From Pseudomaricurvus alkylphenolicus (GTDB lineage Bacteria > Pseudomonadota > Gammaproteobacteria > Pseudomonadales > Cellvibrionaceae): DNA of 64,000 nt. Positions 62,143 through 64,000 of this stretch are shown in pieces. The stretch spans positions 62,001-126,000 of the forward strand of contig NZ_JAAQPI010000015.1 of NCBI RefSeq assembly GCF_011683955.1, in the 5' to 3' direction. Position 1 is the stretch's first letter, and each line of letters starts with the position of its first letter. Position numbers and translations under genes: made by a program. The notes below the pieces were generated by a model. That model did no database searches. It had not been told where the DNA came from and saw nothing but the letters and a program-made list of their open reading frames with translations.

Positions 62143-63438
62143 TTAACCCATCACCATGAAATGAAGATAGTAGAGCCCGAACATGCCCATCAGAACGATG
62201 CCCACCTGGCTCCAGGTTTTCATCGCCACGCCGGGGCGATGCTCTTCAGCCACCTCGTTAGAGAAGACCGCACGGTGATTTAAAAAGGCCAACAGCGGCG
62301 CCGTTAGAAATGCGACGCTGGTGGCAAGATCGATAAAGGTTTTAAAGGAGCTCATAAAGAACAGCAGTACAGCCATGGCGCCACAACACTGGATCACCAC
62401 CAATGGGGTGTAGTAGCGGTTGTCTTCACAATTGCCCCCGCCTTGGGTTGCCAAAGCACCCAGTGCTCGCGGGCAGGCGTCTATCAACGTTAACAGTGTT
62501 GATAACATCACGGCGACGGCCACTACGGCGATAATCGGATAGGCGAAGGCGCCAATCGATTGGGTGAACAAACCAATCAGTTGGGCGGCAAAGCCAGTGG
62601 AGCTGTCGGATACCACAATCTGGGGTTGGTACATCAGCACGGTACCCATAATCAGAAAGCACATCGCCAGCACCACGGTTACGCCGTAACCCAGATTAAA
62701 ATCGAAACGGGCTTCTGCTTTGGTGAGCGGGCGGCCCAACGCCTTAGACTTGGCGCAGACCCACAGGGACTGAAACACTGATGCCCCCACGGCTGTCGGC
62801 ATCCAACCGGCCAGAGCAATCATAAACAGCAGCGTGTGTTTCTCGCCGCTGAAAATGGGCGCCGGATTGAGGCTGCCGGATTCCAGATCGGGGGCGGACA
62901 GGGCCACTGCCACCAGTATCAACAGCATAAACAGGGCGACCAATCCTTTGGTGAGTTTCTCGAAAACCTGGTAGCGCCCGCTGATTAACACTGCAGCGCA
63001 GAGCCCCAACAGAACTGCAGTTAGAGCTGTCGCCGGTAAATCCAGTGACAGTACATTGTTGACCAACCCTGAGGTCACCAACCCCACCGCAGCTGTGGCG
63101 ATAAACATGGTGACCATTACTTCGATGCCGTAGATCACCACCGCCCAGCGCCCTTGACGAAAATAGCTGTCAATCAGGGTCTGGCCAGTGGCGACGGCGT
63201 AGTCGGAACCAAAACGGAAGGCGGGATATTTAACCAGGCAGGCCGTAAGAATCAGACCTGCCATGGCCAACCCGTAGTCCGCACCCGCTCGTGTGGATTG
63301 CACCAGATGAGAGGTACCGACCGAACTGGCTGCGAACAATAAACCCGGCCCCAGTTTCTGGCCCAGGCGGGCCCACTCAGAGGTGGTAGCCTGGGCAAGG
63401 TTCTCCCGGGCGGGATTTTTGCTGGAATAGGAATCCAT
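62143..63438 (-). CDS. NRAMP-superfamily transporter lacking the DPGN metal motif
   Basis: A 431-residue inner-membrane protein with about 11 hydrophobic segments, of the Nramp superfamily. The first segment reads KLGPGLLFAASSVGTSHLVQ where metal carriers have DPGN, so the metal-binding Asp and Asn are absent. In the sixth segment the canonical MPH is MPT (ALAGWMPTAVGA), though the Met remains. A different substrate than manganese or iron is therefore likely. It starts 15 bases after the TonB receptor gene and precedes the two hydroxyacid enzymes, so an organic acid or an Al/Mg-type ion is conceivable. Confidence 0.8.
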   Translation of the reverse strand: MDSYSSKNPARENLAQATTSEWARLGQKLGPGLLFAASSVGTSHLVQSTRAGADYGLAMAGLILTACLVKYPAFRFGSDYAVATGQTLIDSYFRQGRWAVVIYGIEVMVTMFIATAAVGLVTSGLVNNVLSLDLPATALTAVLLGLCAAVLISGRYQVFEKLTKGLVALFMLLILVAVALSAPDLESGSLNPAPIFSGEKHTLLFMIALAGWMPTAVGASVFQSLWVCAKSKALGRPLTKAEARFDFNLGYGVTVVLAMCFLIMGTVLMYQPQIVVSDSSTGFAAQLIGLFTQSIGAFAYPIIAVVAVAVMLSTLLTLIDACPRALGALATQGGGNCEDNRYYTPLVVIQCCGAMAVLLFFMSSFKTFIDLATSVAFLTAPLLAFLNHRAVFSNEVAEEHRPGVAMKTWSQVGIVLMGMFGLYYLHFMVMG

Positions 63439-63453
63439 TGCCGTTCAGCCCAT

Positions 63454-64000
63454 TCAGAACTGGTAGTCCAGTTTAACGCCAAACTCGCGGAAGCGGCCGG
63501 GCTCGCCCTGAATCACACCCAGTGGTTTACCGGCGTCCAGGTTGAGGCCACTGACCAGGTATTCTTCGTCCGTCAGGTTGGTTCCAAACACGCTCAGGCT
63601 CCAGTCAGCGTTGTCCGGCTGATAGGTCAGGTTGAGGTTCAGCAAACCGTAGGCGTCCTGAATCACGTAGTCGTTATCAGCCTCAACCGTGCGGAAGTCG
63701 TCCTTCCAGCCGTAGTCCAAGCGCGCAATCAGCGTATCGAAATCCGCCTCCAGTCCGATGGAAAATGAAAGCTCGGGCGCACGCGGAAAGTCGCTGTCCG
63801 TAGTCATTGCTGTAACCACATCGTCCAATTGAACGTACTCGGTATCGAGATAACCAAAGGTCGCGTCGATGGTGAGGGTTTCGGTGAGTGCGAACATCAA
63901 CTCGGCTTCAATGCCTTTGATTTCGGACTCGCCGGCATTCTGCACGACGGTACGATTGGTGCCGGGAATGATGCTGCCCAGTTGCATATCGGTGTATTCG
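63454..64000 (-). CDS. TonB-dependent receptor, 5' part cut by window edge
   Basis: The C-terminal ~180 residues of a TonB-dependent receptor barrel. Typical strands are visible (IKGIEAELMFALTETLTID, YGLLNLNLTYQPD, FGTNLTDEEYLVSGLNLD), and the chain ends FGVKLDYQF with the terminal aromatic residue used for outer-membrane insertion. The plug domain and signal peptide lie beyond the right edge. It appears to be first, or early, in the operon with the NRAMP-like carrier and the two hydroxyacid enzymes. Confidence 0.88.
   Translation of the reverse strand, partial: EYTDMQLGSIIPGTNRTVVQNAGESEIKGIEAELMFALTETLTIDATFGYLDTEYVQLDDVVTAMTTDSDFPRAPELSFSIGLEADFDTLIARLDYGWKDDFRTVEADNDYVIQDAYGLLNLNLTYQPDNADWSLSVFGTNLTDEEYLVSGLNLDAGKPLGVIQGEPGRFREFGVKLDYQF

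Overview
The window is a mid-GC stretch of a chromosome, most likely from a free-living, aerobic, probably marine gammaproteobacterium. The evidence is two TonB-dependent receptors, two large diguanylate cyclases, an oxidative catabolic gene set, a DUF934 gene of the kind that follows sulfite reductase, and REP-like intergenic palindromes. I cannot name the genus. No rRNA, tRNA, CRISPR array, transposase or prophage gene was seen. One gene is cut by each window edge: DUF934 on the left and a TonB receptor on the right.

Layout. 0-1.3 kb: end of DUF934, a 286-bp structured repeat, a VOC protein. 1.5-6.9 kb: a branched-chain 2-oxoacid dehydrogenase operon (E1 alpha, E1 beta, E2) ending in an unusual protein-kinase-like gene, with a convergent TetR gene. 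7.7-23.8 kb: a catabolic island with two tandem MlrC-like M81 metallopeptidases, an XRE-cupin regulator, three cytoplasmic beta-lactamase-fold hydrolases, an M19 dipeptidase-like protein, a DUF2817 (M14-like) peptidase, a PAF-acetylhydrolase-like lipase, a GPH/MFS transporter and a TonB receptor. Its three candidate control regions share an AATATTC-N6-GAATATT palindrome. 24-28.1 kb: an NAD/ADP-ribose module (NAD-kinase-like, SPFH/band 7, ADP-ribosylglycohydrolase) opposite an NrtR-like regulator. 28.1-28.5 kb: second copy of the 286-bp repeat.

28.5-51.7 kb is dominated by amino-acid and 2-oxoacid breakdown. It holds two fused indolepyruvate/2-oxoacid:ferredoxin oxidoreductases, IlvE, leucine dehydrogenase, an aromatic/aspartate-type aminotransferase, a second 2-oxoacid dehydrogenase (fused E1 and a two-lipoyl E2), and two Lrp/AsnC regulators. 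Within it lies a periplasmic redox pair (diheme cytochrome and catalase-like protein), a 7TM diguanylate cyclase and a class 3 lipase. Transaminases and leucine dehydrogenase would make branched-chain and aromatic 2-oxoacids; the NAD-linked dehydrogenases and the ferredoxin-linked enzymes would turn these into acyl-CoAs. The shared E3 subunit is not in the window.

51.7-57 kb carries a DUF1272 protein, a DJ-1/PfpI protein, a GlxA-type AraC regulator and a CHASE-GAF-GGDEF sensor. 57.7-64 kb carries a PhoD-like phosphatase and an apparent 2-hydroxyacid operon: TonB receptor, NRAMP-like carrier without the metal motif, FMN L-hydroxyacid oxidase, FAD D-hydroxyacid dehydrogenase.

Two non-coding repeat families stand out. 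A 286-bp element occurs twice in direct orientation, at 503 and 28135, and contains a 27-bp nested hairpin. A 319/346-bp MITE-like element with GTGCCATAACCGG terminal inverted repeats occurs twice in opposite orientation, at 45685 and 57289.
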